From the NCBI GenBank assembly GCA_900299065.1, contig OMIJ01000175.1, forward strand, positions 1 to 6,613: DNA of 6,613 nucleotides, written 5' to 3'. This document shows, one piece after another, positions 1-5,416 of the stretch. The notes beneath the pieces were generated by a model. That model saw nothing but the letters and a program-made list of their open reading frames with translations, did not search any database and was not told the DNA's origin. This DNA is from Hyphomicrobiales bacterium. GTDB taxonomy: Bacteria; Pseudomonadota; Alphaproteobacteria; Rhizobiales; Beijerinckiaceae. A program made the position numbers and the translations under genes. Position 1 is the first letter of the stretch. Each line of letters begins with the position of its first letter.

Positions 1-804
1 AAGCTTGAGCCTGTGGCGCAAGATCGCATTAAAAGCCTCAGGCTGATCCAGATTGGACAAATGCGAGGCCCCCTTGATGTAATCAAAGCTGGACCCGGGC
101 GTTTTGGCCGCCATAGCTTCAACAATGGCAGGAGCGGCAGCAAAATCTAATTCTCCCGTCACATAAGCAACTGGGACCTGCAAGGCTTCAAGACCCTGAA
201 CTGGGCTCATATCGCGCAGCGCCTGAGCGCAGGCCAGATAACCCTCGCGTGAGGTGGCTGAGATCATTTTTCTGACTTGCGCGACCACTTGCGGGCGATG
301 CTGGCGCGTCTCATCACTCAGCCAGCGCGGCAGGGTCATATCAATGATCGCCTCTGTGCCATTGTGTCGCACAAGCTCCATGCGCTCATCCCAGGAGGCA
401 CGCGCCGGGGGCGGCATATCACCACGCGCATCGCAGCAGACAAGATGGCTGATACGTTCAGGCATGCGTAAGGCCAAACCAAGCCCAATATTGCCCCCCA
501 GCGACAGACCTATGAAGATCGCCTGATCAATCATATGGCGATCCATCACGGCAAGCACATCATCCTCAAGATCGCGCAAGCTGCACGATCCAGCCTTTGT
601 GGGGCTGGCGCCATGGCCGCGCAAATCAAAGCGCAACACATTATGAGTCTGCCGCAACAGATCGATCTGCCCGTCCCACATTGTGTGATCTGCTGCAAAG
701 GCAGGACAAAGCACAACCCAACTAGATGTGGGATTTATCGCAGGCTCAACAAAACTGGCGCAAGACTGATTTGAACAAGACTGATCTGCACTGGAGATGG
801 ACAA
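1..804 (-). CDS. alpha/beta hydrolase, 3-oxoadipate enol-lactonase-like (partial, C-terminus off the left edge)
   Basis: The reading frame is open from a TTG at 804 to the window edge (268 codons, no stop), so only the last few residues are probably missing. It shows the alpha/beta hydrolase fold: strand WVVLCPAF near residue 29, DLRGHGAS near 60, nucleophile elbow GLSLGG with Ser about 101, acid in VTGELD (Asp about 219) and His in GASHLSNLDQPEAF (about 247). The DHTMWDGQ and SHLSNLDQP stretches resemble PcaD, which opens 3-oxoadipate enol-lactone in the beta-ketoadipate pathway; related esterases look alike, so the substrate is uncertain. It lies 15 bp after the stop of the membrane-protein gene at 820-1326, in the same frame and probably the same transcript. 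No in-frame ATG occurs before residue about 42, inside the fold, so TTG with its GGAG is the best start. Oddity: the first 28 residues lack the usual N-terminal strand of the family and contain a short tandem repeat. Confidence 0.85.
   Translation of the reverse strand, partial: MSISSADQSCSNQSCASFVEPAINPTSSWVVLCPAFAADHTMWDGQIDLLRQTHNVLRFDLRGHGASPTKAGSCSLRDLEDDVLAVMDRHMIDQAIFIGLSLGGNIGLGLALRMPERISHLVCCDARGDMPPPARASWDERMELVRHNGTEAIIDMTLPRWLSDETRQHRPQVVAQVRKMISATSREGYLACAQALRDMSPVQGLEALQVPVAYVTGELDFAAAPAIVEAMAAKTPGSSFDYIKGASHLSNLDQPEAFNAILRHRLKL
761..790. repeat. 15-bp tandem duplication in the hydrolase N-terminus
   Basis: Two adjacent 15-bp units, 761-775 and 776-790, match at 13 of 15 bases; both begin CAAGACTGAT. 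The length is a multiple of three, so the minus-strand frame stays open and encodes a repeated QSC motif near residues 8-16 of the hydrolase. It lies outside the conserved fold. Confidence 0.8.
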
Positions 805-810
805 AGGGAA

Positions 811-814
811 CTCC
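811..814 (-). promoter_or_regulatory. Shine-Dalgarno site deciding the TTG start of the hydrolase
   Basis: On the minus strand GGAG lies 6 nt before the TTG at 804-802. It sits between the upstream stop (TGA, 822-820) and this TTG, which is the only start-like codon with a ribosome site before the conserved fold begins. Confidence 0.5.
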
Positions 815-819
815 AGAGT

Positions 820-1326
820 TCAGCGATTAAGGCTGGTGAGTATGGATACAATAGCCAATTCCTCCTTGCCCGAGCGCTTGGCTATTTCACGCAAGGACAG
901 GCCGGGTTCAGCTGCATCAAAGCCGGCGCTGTGCAGCTTTTCCATCAATTTATCCGGGCTAGCACCCAGAGCCGGTGCTAATTTATCGGGAGATGCATTC
1001 ATTAACAGCCTGGTGAGAGCAATTGTCGGCGGGGCCTGCTGGCGCCGCCCTCCTGTATTTGCATTCGCGATAAAACCAATAGCTAGGGCCAGAGATACAA
1101 CCATGACCACAGCAAAGGACCATTGACGAAAATAAAGCGACATAGCGCGCCAGTTTTTCCAAACATGCAGCACAAAGGGAATAATTAGCACCATGCTGAG
1201 CCAGATATGCATGCCGCGAAACAAATTGCCGCCCCAATGGGCAAATAGCGCAATGCCGGAGATCAGCGAAATAAGAAACAGACCGACAATAAGCGGGGTT
1301 GCAAATTTAAATAAAACGGATCGCAT
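820..1326 (-). CDS. small membrane protein, DUF4405-like, possible b-type haem protein
   Basis: A 168-residue protein with three predicted membrane helices, about residues 9-29, 40-56 and 69-88, then an 80-residue soluble tail. Positive residues at the N-terminus and after helix 2 (KNWR) put the tail on the periplasmic side. His40 and His54 lie in helix 2, 14 residues apart, with FVLHVWKNW at its end, and His30 sits at the end of helix 1. This layout matches DUF4405 proteins, relatives of di-haem cytochrome b membrane domains, so haem binding is plausible but not shown. The tail has a helical repeat-like pattern (SPDKLAPALGASPDKL, then LSLREIAKRSG). The ATG start has GGAG about 10 nt upstream. 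It is transcribed divergently from the TcuA-like dehydrogenase and is followed by the hydrolase. A role as quinone-linked electron acceptor for the dehydrogenase is inference from context only. Confidence 0.75.
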   Translation of the reverse strand: MRSVLFKFATPLIVGLFLISLISGIALFAHWGGNLFRGMHIWLSMVLIIPFVLHVWKNWRAMSLYFRQWSFAVVMVVSLALAIGFIANANTGGRRQQAPPTIALTRLLMNASPDKLAPALGASPDKLMEKLHSAGFDAAEPGLSLREIAKRSGKEELAIVSILTSLNR

Positions 1327-1357
1327 GATTTGACATCTCCATGCACCAAGGGCGATT

Positions 1358-1472
1358 CAATCAGAAATCTGAGCCTGACTTTTGCGCCAATCTGACTTCG
1401 ATACAGGCCCGCCCCTGGACTGACAAATTAAATTTCTGCAATGCCGCCCTCAACAGGCTGAACCCAATCAGA
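1358..1472 (+). repeat. three copies of an 8-bp motif CAATC(A/T)GA in the divergent control region
   Basis: Copies lie at 1358-1365 (CAATCAGA), 1388-1395 (CAATCTGA) and 1465-1472 (CAATCAGA), all in the same orientation. Each is followed at a short, varying distance by TGACTT. The third copy ends 4 bp before the -35 of the tcuA promoter. Such clustering suggests binding sites for a regulator of the flanking genes, whose identity cannot be read from the window. Confidence 0.4.
1398..1426 (-). promoter_or_regulatory. possible promoter for the DUF4405/hydrolase unit
   Basis: On the minus strand TTGTCA (1426-1421, 5 of 6 to the -35 consensus) is followed after 17 bp by TATCGA (1403-1398, a weak -10). 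The spacing and place, about 70 bp before the ATG at 1326, fit a promoter, but the -10 is poor. Confidence 0.3.
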
Positions 1473-1476
1473 TGAC

Positions 1477-1504
1477 TTTACAGACCCGGCCTCGTGATCA
1501 TAAT
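1477..1504 (+). promoter_or_regulatory. sigma70-like promoter of the tcuA-like gene
   Basis: TTTACA (1477-1482, 5 of 6) is followed after 16 bp by CATAAT (1499-1504, 5 of 6). Transcription would start near 1511, giving a leader of about 40 nt to the GTG at 1552. That makes the in-frame TTG at 1510 an unlikely start, as it would be at or before the transcript end. Confidence 0.55.
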
Positions 1505-1539
1505 AATCCTTGAAAAATAAATCTCGGAATAGATTGAGC

Positions 1540-1545
1540 GGGGAG
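1540..1545 (+). promoter_or_regulatory. Shine-Dalgarno site deciding the GTG start of tcuA
   Basis: GGGGAG lies 6 nt before the GTG at 1552-1554. The alternative in-frame TTG at 1510 has no purine-rich sequence upstream. Confidence 0.7.
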
Positions 1546-1551
1546 TGTAAA

Positions 1552-3036
1552 GTGATCAGACAAGCCAAATGTGATGTGATCGTCATTGGTGGTGGTAGCG
1601 CCGCCTTTGAATCGGCCGTTTCTGCCAAAGAGGCTGGCGCTGATCGCGTGATTATGCTGGAAAAAGCCCCAGAGAGCGAATACGGCGGCAATGCACGTTA
1701 TTCCCACACAGGCTTTCGCTTTTGTCATTCAGGCAAGGACGAAATTCGTGCCTTCCTACCCGATCTTGATCCGGCGCTTTTTGAGGCAATGGAAATCCCA
1801 CCCTATACGCATGAGCAATTTCTCGCCGATCTGATGCGGGTCACCCAAGGCCTGATTGACCCTGATCTGGCCAATGCCCTTGTGGTGCGATCGAATGAAT
1901 CGGTGCACTGGATGCTCAAAATGGGCATTCGATGGACTCATGAAAAATATCTCACCCAAAATGGCCGTCACTTCTTCGAGCCCGGACGCGTGATCCAACC
2001 TGTCGGAGGAGGCCTTGGCCAATTACAGCAATGGCGCGCCATTGCGCAGAAACTCGGCATAGATATTCGCTTTGAATCCTCCGTTTCGATGATCCATGGC
2101 AATGCACGCCATATTGATGGCGTGCGCGTCTCAACGCCTGAGGAGGATTATGATCTCTTCGCCCCTGCAATCATCACTTGCGCTGGTGGCTTTCAGGCCA
2201 ATCCTGAAATGCGCGCACGTTATTTGGGCGAAAATGCCGATCTGATGAAGGTGCGCGGCAGTAAGCATAATACGGGCGAAGTGCTGCAAATGTTTCTAGC
2301 GCTCGGTGCTAAAGCTGCCGGCCATTGGCAAGGTGCTCATGCCAGCCCCATTGATGCCGCCGCACCCAATTTCGAAACACCCGTTCATGCGGATGGACGC
2401 GGCAATACAATGAACCGTTATGATTATTGCCATGGCATTACCGTCAATGCCATGGGCCAGAGGTTTTATGATGAAGGCGAGGCCTTCCATTCCTACACCT
2501 ATGCCAAGACGGGTCATGCGGTACGCAAACAACCAGGTGGCATTGCCTTCCAGCTCTATGACAAGAAGGGCATTGCCAAATTCCGCCATGGTCCGGATTA
2601 TGAAGCCACTTATGAAGAAGCCGATAATATTTCAGAATTGGCACGCAAGATCGGTGTAAATGCTGAACTCCTCACGCATACAATAGAGACTTTCAACGCC
2701 AGCATCATGGAGGATGTTCCCTATCAACCCTCAAAGTTGGATGGCCGGGGCACACGCGGCATTCAACCGCCCAAATCTAATTGGGCCCGCAAACTCGATG
2801 AAGCACCCTTCCGTGCCTATCCTGTCAGAGGCGGCATCACCTTTTCCTTTGGTGGCCTGGGCGTGAATGACAAATCGCAAGTGCTCAACAGCGCCAATCG
2901 GCCCATTCGCGGGCTTTATGCTTCCGGCGATATTATGGGATTGTTCTTCCATAATTATCCCTCCTGCACCGGCCAGACACGCAATATTGTCTTTAGCCTG
3001 CAGGCCGGACGACAAGCAGCAAGTCCGAGCAATTAG
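1552..3036 (+). CDS. tcuA: FAD-dependent tricarballylate dehydrogenase-like flavoprotein
   Basis: A flavoprotein of 494 residues from GTG 1552 (508 if the unlikely TTG at 1510 is used) in the fumarate reductase/succinate dehydrogenase flavoprotein family. The N-terminus has the dinucleotide-binding strand CDVIVIGGGSAA (Gly13-15) and acidic Glu37 in MLEK, which would hold the FAD ribose. The middle holds RGNTMNRYDYCHGITVNAMG, GQRFYDEGE and SYTYAKTG, typical of TcuA, which oxidises tricarballylate to cis-aconitate in Salmonella. The C-terminus has the family's YPVRGGITFSFGGLGVN and the second FAD segment GLYASGDIMG followed by FFHNYPSCTGQTRN. Related FAD dehydrogenases act on other dicarboxylates or steroids, so the substrate is a family-level prediction. 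No signal peptide is visible, so it is likely cytoplasmic. The usual partner TcuB (Fe-S/haem membrane protein) and transporter TcuC are not in the window; a possible membrane acceptor is encoded divergently. It ends convergent with the Nudix gene, 18 bp apart. Confidence 0.85.
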   Translation: MIRQAKCDVIVIGGGSAAFESAVSAKEAGADRVIMLEKAPESEYGGNARYSHTGFRFCHSGKDEIRAFLPDLDPALFEAMEIPPYTHEQFLADLMRVTQGLIDPDLANALVVRSNESVHWMLKMGIRWTHEKYLTQNGRHFFEPGRVIQPVGGGLGQLQQWRAIAQKLGIDIRFESSVSMIHGNARHIDGVRVSTPEEDYDLFAPAIITCAGGFQANPEMRARYLGENADLMKVRGSKHNTGEVLQMFLALGAKAAGHWQGAHASPIDAAAPNFETPVHADGRGNTMNRYDYCHGITVNAMGQRFYDEGEAFHSYTYAKTGHAVRKQPGGIAFQLYDKKGIAKFRHGPDYEATYEEADNISELARKIGVNAELLTHTIETFNASIMEDVPYQPSKLDGRGTRGIQPPKSNWARKLDEAPFRAYPVRGGITFSFGGLGVNDKSQVLNSANRPIRGLYASGDIMGLFFHNYPSCTGQTRNIVFSLQAGRQAASPSN

Positions 3037-3052
3037 GACGAGCCTCGTCCTA
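3034..3052. terminator. probable bidirectional terminator between tcuA and the Nudix gene
   Basis: The sequence TAGGACGAG-C-CTCGTCCTA is a perfect dyad with 9-bp arms. As RNA it would fold as an 8-bp stem with a GCC loop. The left arm contains the tcuA stop codon (3034-3036), and the right arm ends 2 bp from the Nudix stop (3057-3055). It lacks a long T run on either side, so termination may be weak or may need Rho. Confidence 0.55.
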
Positions 3053-3054
3053 GC

Positions 3055-3507
3055 CTAATCTTGCAGTTTGAACCCGCGTTCAAAATTGCGGATCAAATCC
3101 TGCAATTCAACTTCCAAGACCAATTGCGCTGCTTCCTCGCAAGTAACCCAGCGAGTCAATCTTTGTTTTTTTTCTGGCCAATTGCGTTTCTGCTCGCTCA
3201 CCTGCAAAGGAAAAACGCTGACATTGCATAATTGCGTCGACCCATTCTTCTTGCGTTTATAATAATGATAATCGCCAATAGAATGTTCAGACACTTTGCC
3301 AATCACGCCCGCTTCCTCATAGGCTTCGCGCGCCGCAGATTGAGGCAGGGTCTTGCCCCTGATCGGCCATCCTTTGGGAATGATCCAGCGTCTGGTTTCA
3401 CGGGAGGTCAGAATGAGAATTTCAAGGCCATGCTGCAGACGATAGGGCAAAGCCGCAATCTGTTCGCGACTCGCCCCCATCTCTAAATCTGCATGTTTGT
3501 TCATCAT
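3055..3507 (-). CDS. Nudix hydrolase, diphosphoinositol-polyphosphate-phosphohydrolase-like
   Basis: A 150-residue single-domain Nudix protein. The Nudix box begins at Gly46 in WIIPKGWPIRGK and continues to REAYEEAGV (Arg60-Val68); Glu61, Glu64 and Glu65 are the expected metal-binding and catalytic acids. The first Glu of the classical GX5EX7REUXEEXGU box is Lys52 here, a change I associate with PKGWP-type Nudix proteins of alphaproteobacteria. Relatives cleave diphosphate bonds in diadenosine polyphosphates or inositol pyrophosphates, so the substrate is open. The gene overlaps the pit stop by one base (TAATG), implying translational coupling. A second ATG directly follows, at 3504, and has better spacing to the upstream GGGA, so the protein may be one residue shorter. 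It is the last gene of the phosphate operon. Confidence 0.85.
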   Translation of the reverse strand: MMNKHADLEMGASREQIAALPYRLQHGLEILILTSRETRRWIIPKGWPIRGKTLPQSAAREAYEEAGVIGKVSEHSIGDYHYYKRKKNGSTQLCNVSVFPLQVSEQKRNWPEKKQRLTRWVTCEEAAQLVLEVELQDLIRNFERGFKLQD

Positions 3508-4508
3508 TATCCCAGAGCAAGTGACAGATAATAGAACATTGCACCAATACTAGCTGCTGCGGGCATGGTCAGAAACCAGGCATACACAATGCTTCTGGCA
3601 ACATTCCAACGCACGGCACCCATGCGCTTGGCTGCACCCACACCGACGATTGCTCCTGTAATAGTATGGGTTGTGGAGACTGGAATGCCCAGATAATTGG
3701 CCATGAACAACATGACCGCTCCGCCTGTCTCAGCAGCGCAACCCTGCATGGGGGAAAGCCGTGTAATTTTCGACCCCATAGTGTGTACAATGCGCCAACC
3801 GCCGGCAAGCGTACCAAGACCCATCGCTGCCTGACAGGATATCACGACCCAGAAAGGCACATGAAAACCTCCGTCCAGCATGCCCTGTGAATAGAGCAGA
3901 ACCGCAATAATGCCCATGGTCTTTTGTGCATCATTGCCGCCATGGCCCAGAGAATAGAGCGAAGCTGAAACAAATTGCAGCGAGCGAAACAGATTATCGA
4001 CCTTCACCGGCGTTGAACGCACAAACAGCCAGGAAAAAATAAACATGATTGCCAAAGCCAGCGTAAATCCAACAGCAGGTGAAATGAAAATCGCTGAAAT
4101 CGTCTTGGTAAATCCAGTCCAAATGATTACCGATGGACCTGCTTTGGCAAGTCCCGCGCCGAGCAAACCGCCAATCAAGGCATGCGAACTTGATGAGGGA
4201 ATTCCATACAACCAGGTCAACACATTCCAGATGATTGCTCCGGACAAAGCACCGAAGATTACATTGGCATCAACGATTTTAGGATTAATAATTCCTGAGC
4301 CCATGGTCTGAGCCACGCTCAAACCAAAGAACAAAAAGGCGATGAAATTAAAAAATCCGGCCCATAATACGGCATATTGCGGGCGTAACACACGTGTGGA
4401 GACTATGGTGGCGATGGAATTAGCCGCATCATGCAGACCATTGAGAAAGTCAAAGGCCAGAGCGACAAAAATCAGCACATAAAGATAAGTGAGGGAAATT
4501 GTGGTCAC
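3507..4508 (-). CDS. pit: low-affinity inorganic phosphate transporter, PiT/PHO4 family
   Basis: A 333-residue polytopic inner-membrane protein of the PiT family, which takes up metal-phosphate complexes with protons. Two inverted family signatures are clear: FDFLNGLHDAANSIAT near residues 19-34 and LGHGGNDAQKTMG near 187-199. Each is followed by its partner motif, IPSSSSHALIGG (103-114) and IPVSTTHTITGAIVG (about 277-291). Hydrophobic segments fill most of the rest. The length suits the shorter bacterial Pit proteins that lack a long central loop. The start is GTG with a strong AGGGAGG 5 nt upstream, in the 17 bp gap after the DUF47 gene. The gene order DUF47 then pit is the common alphaproteobacterial arrangement, as in the orfA-pit operon of Sinorhizobium meliloti. 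The stop overlaps the Nudix start. Confidence 0.95.
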   Translation of the reverse strand: MTTISLTYLYVLIFVALAFDFLNGLHDAANSIATIVSTRVLRPQYAVLWAGFFNFIAFLFFGLSVAQTMGSGIINPKIVDANVIFGALSGAIIWNVLTWLYGIPSSSSHALIGGLLGAGLAKAGPSVIIWTGFTKTISAIFISPAVGFTLALAIMFIFSWLFVRSTPVKVDNLFRSLQFVSASLYSLGHGGNDAQKTMGIIAVLLYSQGMLDGGFHVPFWVVISCQAAMGLGTLAGGWRIVHTMGSKITRLSPMQGCAAETGGAVMLFMANYLGIPVSTTHTITGAIVGVGAAKRMGAVRWNVARSIVYAWFLTMPAAASIGAMFYYLSLALG

Positions 4509-4525
4509 AAACGCCTCCCTCAGAT

Positions 4526-5170
4526 TTAAAGGTGCTCAACCACAATCGTATTGATCTGTTTGGCGACATCCTCGAACCGATCCGAGATTTTTTCGAGATG
4601 ACCATAAATCTCGGCGCCAATAATGAAACCCATAGGGTCGGAATGGCGATGCACACGCAGCAATTCTTTGAGACCTGAATCATGCAATTCATCAGCGGAT
4701 TCTTCGAGAGCTGTCATCCGCACTGCCTGGGTCATCAGCCGATTGGAGTTCTTCTTCATGTCCCGCAGCGCCGATGTCATTTCTACGGTGAGCTCGGCCC
4801 CTTTGATGATCAGATCAGCTATGGATCGCATTCTGGGATCAAATTCCCTGATCTCATAGAGCTGAATGGCCTTGGTTGTCTGCTTCATTTGGTCGATCGC
4901 ATCATCCATTGTGGAGATAAGCGCCTGAATGTCCGAGCGATCAAATGGCGTAATAAAGGTCCGGCGAACCGCCAGCATGACTTCGCGTGTGATGTCATCG
5001 GCATCATTTTCATATTTGCTCACCAGCGCCGTGCTGGCCGCAATATCCGCGCCGGGCTCCAGCAATTGCCGCAAGGCCTTGGCACCATCAACCAGAGTGC
5101 CGGCATGCTGCTCGAAATAGTCAAAGAAACTATCTTCACGCGGCAAAGCCCTTTGGAACCAGGACAGCAT
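4526..5170 (-). CDS. DUF47/PhoU-like Pit accessory protein
   Basis: A 214-residue, all-helical, soluble protein of the DUF47 family, related to PhoU, that accompanies Pit transporters and is thought to modulate them. It opens with MLSWFQRALPREDSFFDYFE, typical of the family. Acidic helices carry the PhoU-type metal-binding pattern: Glu54/Asp58 in YENDADDITREV, DDAIDQM near 89-95, a second set in ALEESADELHD, and EKISDRFEDVAKQ near the C-terminus. The ATG at 5170 is chosen because GGAG lies 5 nt upstream at 5179-5176; an in-frame GTG at 5176 overlaps that site. It is the first gene of the leftward phosphate operon, 17 bp before pit, and the PHO-box-like repeats lie about 55-80 bp upstream of its start. 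It corresponds to OrfA of the S. meliloti orfA-pit operon. Confidence 0.92.
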   Translation of the reverse strand: MLSWFQRALPREDSFFDYFEQHAGTLVDGAKALRQLLEPGADIAASTALVSKYENDADDITREVMLAVRRTFITPFDRSDIQALISTMDDAIDQMKQTTKAIQLYEIREFDPRMRSIADLIIKGAELTVEMTSALRDMKKNSNRLMTQAVRMTALEESADELHDSGLKELLRVHRHSDPMGFIIGAEIYGHLEKISDRFEDVAKQINTIVVEHL

Positions 5171-5175
5171 AATCA

Positions 5176-5179
5176 CTCC
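5176..5179 (-). promoter_or_regulatory. Shine-Dalgarno site deciding the ATG start of the DUF47 gene
   Basis: GGAG on the minus strand lies 5 nt before the ATG at 5170-5168. Its last base is the first base of the in-frame GTG at 5176, so initiation at that GTG is unlikely. Confidence 0.7.
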
Positions 5180-5209
5180 ATAAACCCGATTGCAGCCAAT
5201 TTTGGGCTC

Positions 5210-5230
5210 ATGTCATCCGAATCATGACAT
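5210..5230. repeat. inverted repeat ATGTCAT-N7-ATGACAT upstream of the DUF47 gene
   Basis: Perfect 7-bp arms at 5210-5216 and 5224-5230 are separated by 7 bp. The right arm is also the last half-site of the PHO-box-like series. It lies 40-60 bp before the DUF47 start and could be part of an extended binding site. Confidence 0.5.
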
Positions 5231-5252
5231 ATTTATGAAGTTTATATGACGG
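5224..5252 (-). promoter_or_regulatory. PHO-box-like array, three half-sites at 11-bp spacing
   Basis: On the minus strand, toward the DUF47-pit operon, the half-sites read CCGTCAT (5252-5246), ACTTCAT (5241-5235) and ATGTCAT (5230-5224). They are separated by 4-bp AT-only spacers, ATAA and AAAT. The PhoB half-site consensus is CTGTCAT with 4-bp AT-rich spacers, so two sites match at 6 of 7 and the middle one keeps the TCAT core. The exact 11-bp period fits binding of PhoB dimers to one face of the helix. In S. meliloti PhoB represses orfA-pit under phosphate starvation, so repression here is as likely as activation. No convincing -10 is seen downstream. Confidence 0.6.
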
Positions 5253-5261
5253 GCGCCCGTC
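5248..5261. repeat. 14-bp perfect palindrome GACGGGCGCCCGTC
   Basis: A self-complementary GC-rich sequence in an otherwise AT-rich intergenic stretch. It overlaps the outermost PHO-box-like half-site by 5 bp. It has no loop, so a protein-binding operator is more likely than a hairpin. Confidence 0.5.
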
Positions 5262-5320
5262 TATTGACAGACCTTCATGCAACAAACTTATTGATTTCTT
5301 GTTAAAACATGAACTTAACT

Positions 5321-5356
5321 GGTCTTCTCAAGTCCTGACTTGTGGAGTTCAAGACC
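5321..5356. repeat. nested dyad in the pit-mod intergenic region
   Basis: Outer arms GGTCTT (5321-5326) and AAGACC (5351-5356) enclose an inner CAAGT-CCTG-ACTTG hairpin (5329-5342). The two stems are separated by unpaired bases. It ends 10 bp before the -35 of the modE promoter. The function is unknown: an upstream regulator site or a weak leftward-transcript structure are possible. Confidence 0.3.
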
Positions 5357-5365
5357 CTAGCCGGA

Positions 5366-5393
5366 TTGACAAAATCCAGTTCGAACCTATGGT
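5366..5393 (+). promoter_or_regulatory. promoter of modE-modA
   Basis: A perfect TTGACA (5366-5371) is followed after 16 bp by TATGGT (5388-5393, 4 of 6 to the -10 consensus). Transcription would start near 5400, inside the ModE operator and about 27 nt before the modE start. Confidence 0.55.
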
Positions 5394-5416
5394 TATATAG
5401 CTTGACTACATAACCA
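5390..5416. promoter_or_regulatory. ModE operator (Mo box) in front of modE
   Basis: TGGTTATATA (5390-5399) and TACATAACCA (5407-5416) form an inverted repeat with 10-bp arms, one mismatch and a 7-bp spacer. The TATATA/TATGTA cores with flanking TAAC match the known ModE operator type (Mo boxes of E. coli and Rhodobacter). It overlaps the -10 region and the predicted start point and ends 1 bp before the AGAGG ribosome site, so molybdate-bound ModE should block its own operon. Confidence 0.75.

Noticed and set aside
1..6. HindIII site AAGCTT at the very first base
   Set aside because: It may mark a cloned-fragment edge, but a restriction site is not a biological feature and it lies within the hydrolase coding frame.
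254..774. Several short plus-strand frames in the first 800 bases
   Set aside because: The minus strand encodes a continuous alpha/beta hydrolase with catalytic Ser, Asp and His; the plus-strand frames are shadows.
797..1126. 109-codon plus-strand open frame opposite the DUF4405 gene
   Set aside because: The opposite strand encodes a coherent three-helix membrane protein with a good start; this frame has no family signature.
1510..1512. TTG at 1510 as start of tcuA
   Set aside because: No ribosome site precedes it and the predicted transcript starts at about this point, while GTG 1552 has GGGGAG at ideal spacing.
1498..1512. Minus-strand 7-codon ORF preceded by AAGGA, considered as a leader peptide
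   Set aside because: Too short to support, no attenuator-like hairpins after it, and no matching amino-acid pathway downstream.
4682..5227. 181-codon plus-strand open frame across the DUF47 gene
   Set aside because: It lies opposite a clearly conserved DUF47 gene, has no recognisable family features and no good ribosome site; it is an antisense shadow.
5264..5293. TTGACA at 5264 with CTTATT-like -10 as a second rightward promoter
   Set aside because: The -10 is poor and the site lies far upstream of modE; the TTGACA at 5366 with TATGGT is better placed and overlaps the ModE operator.
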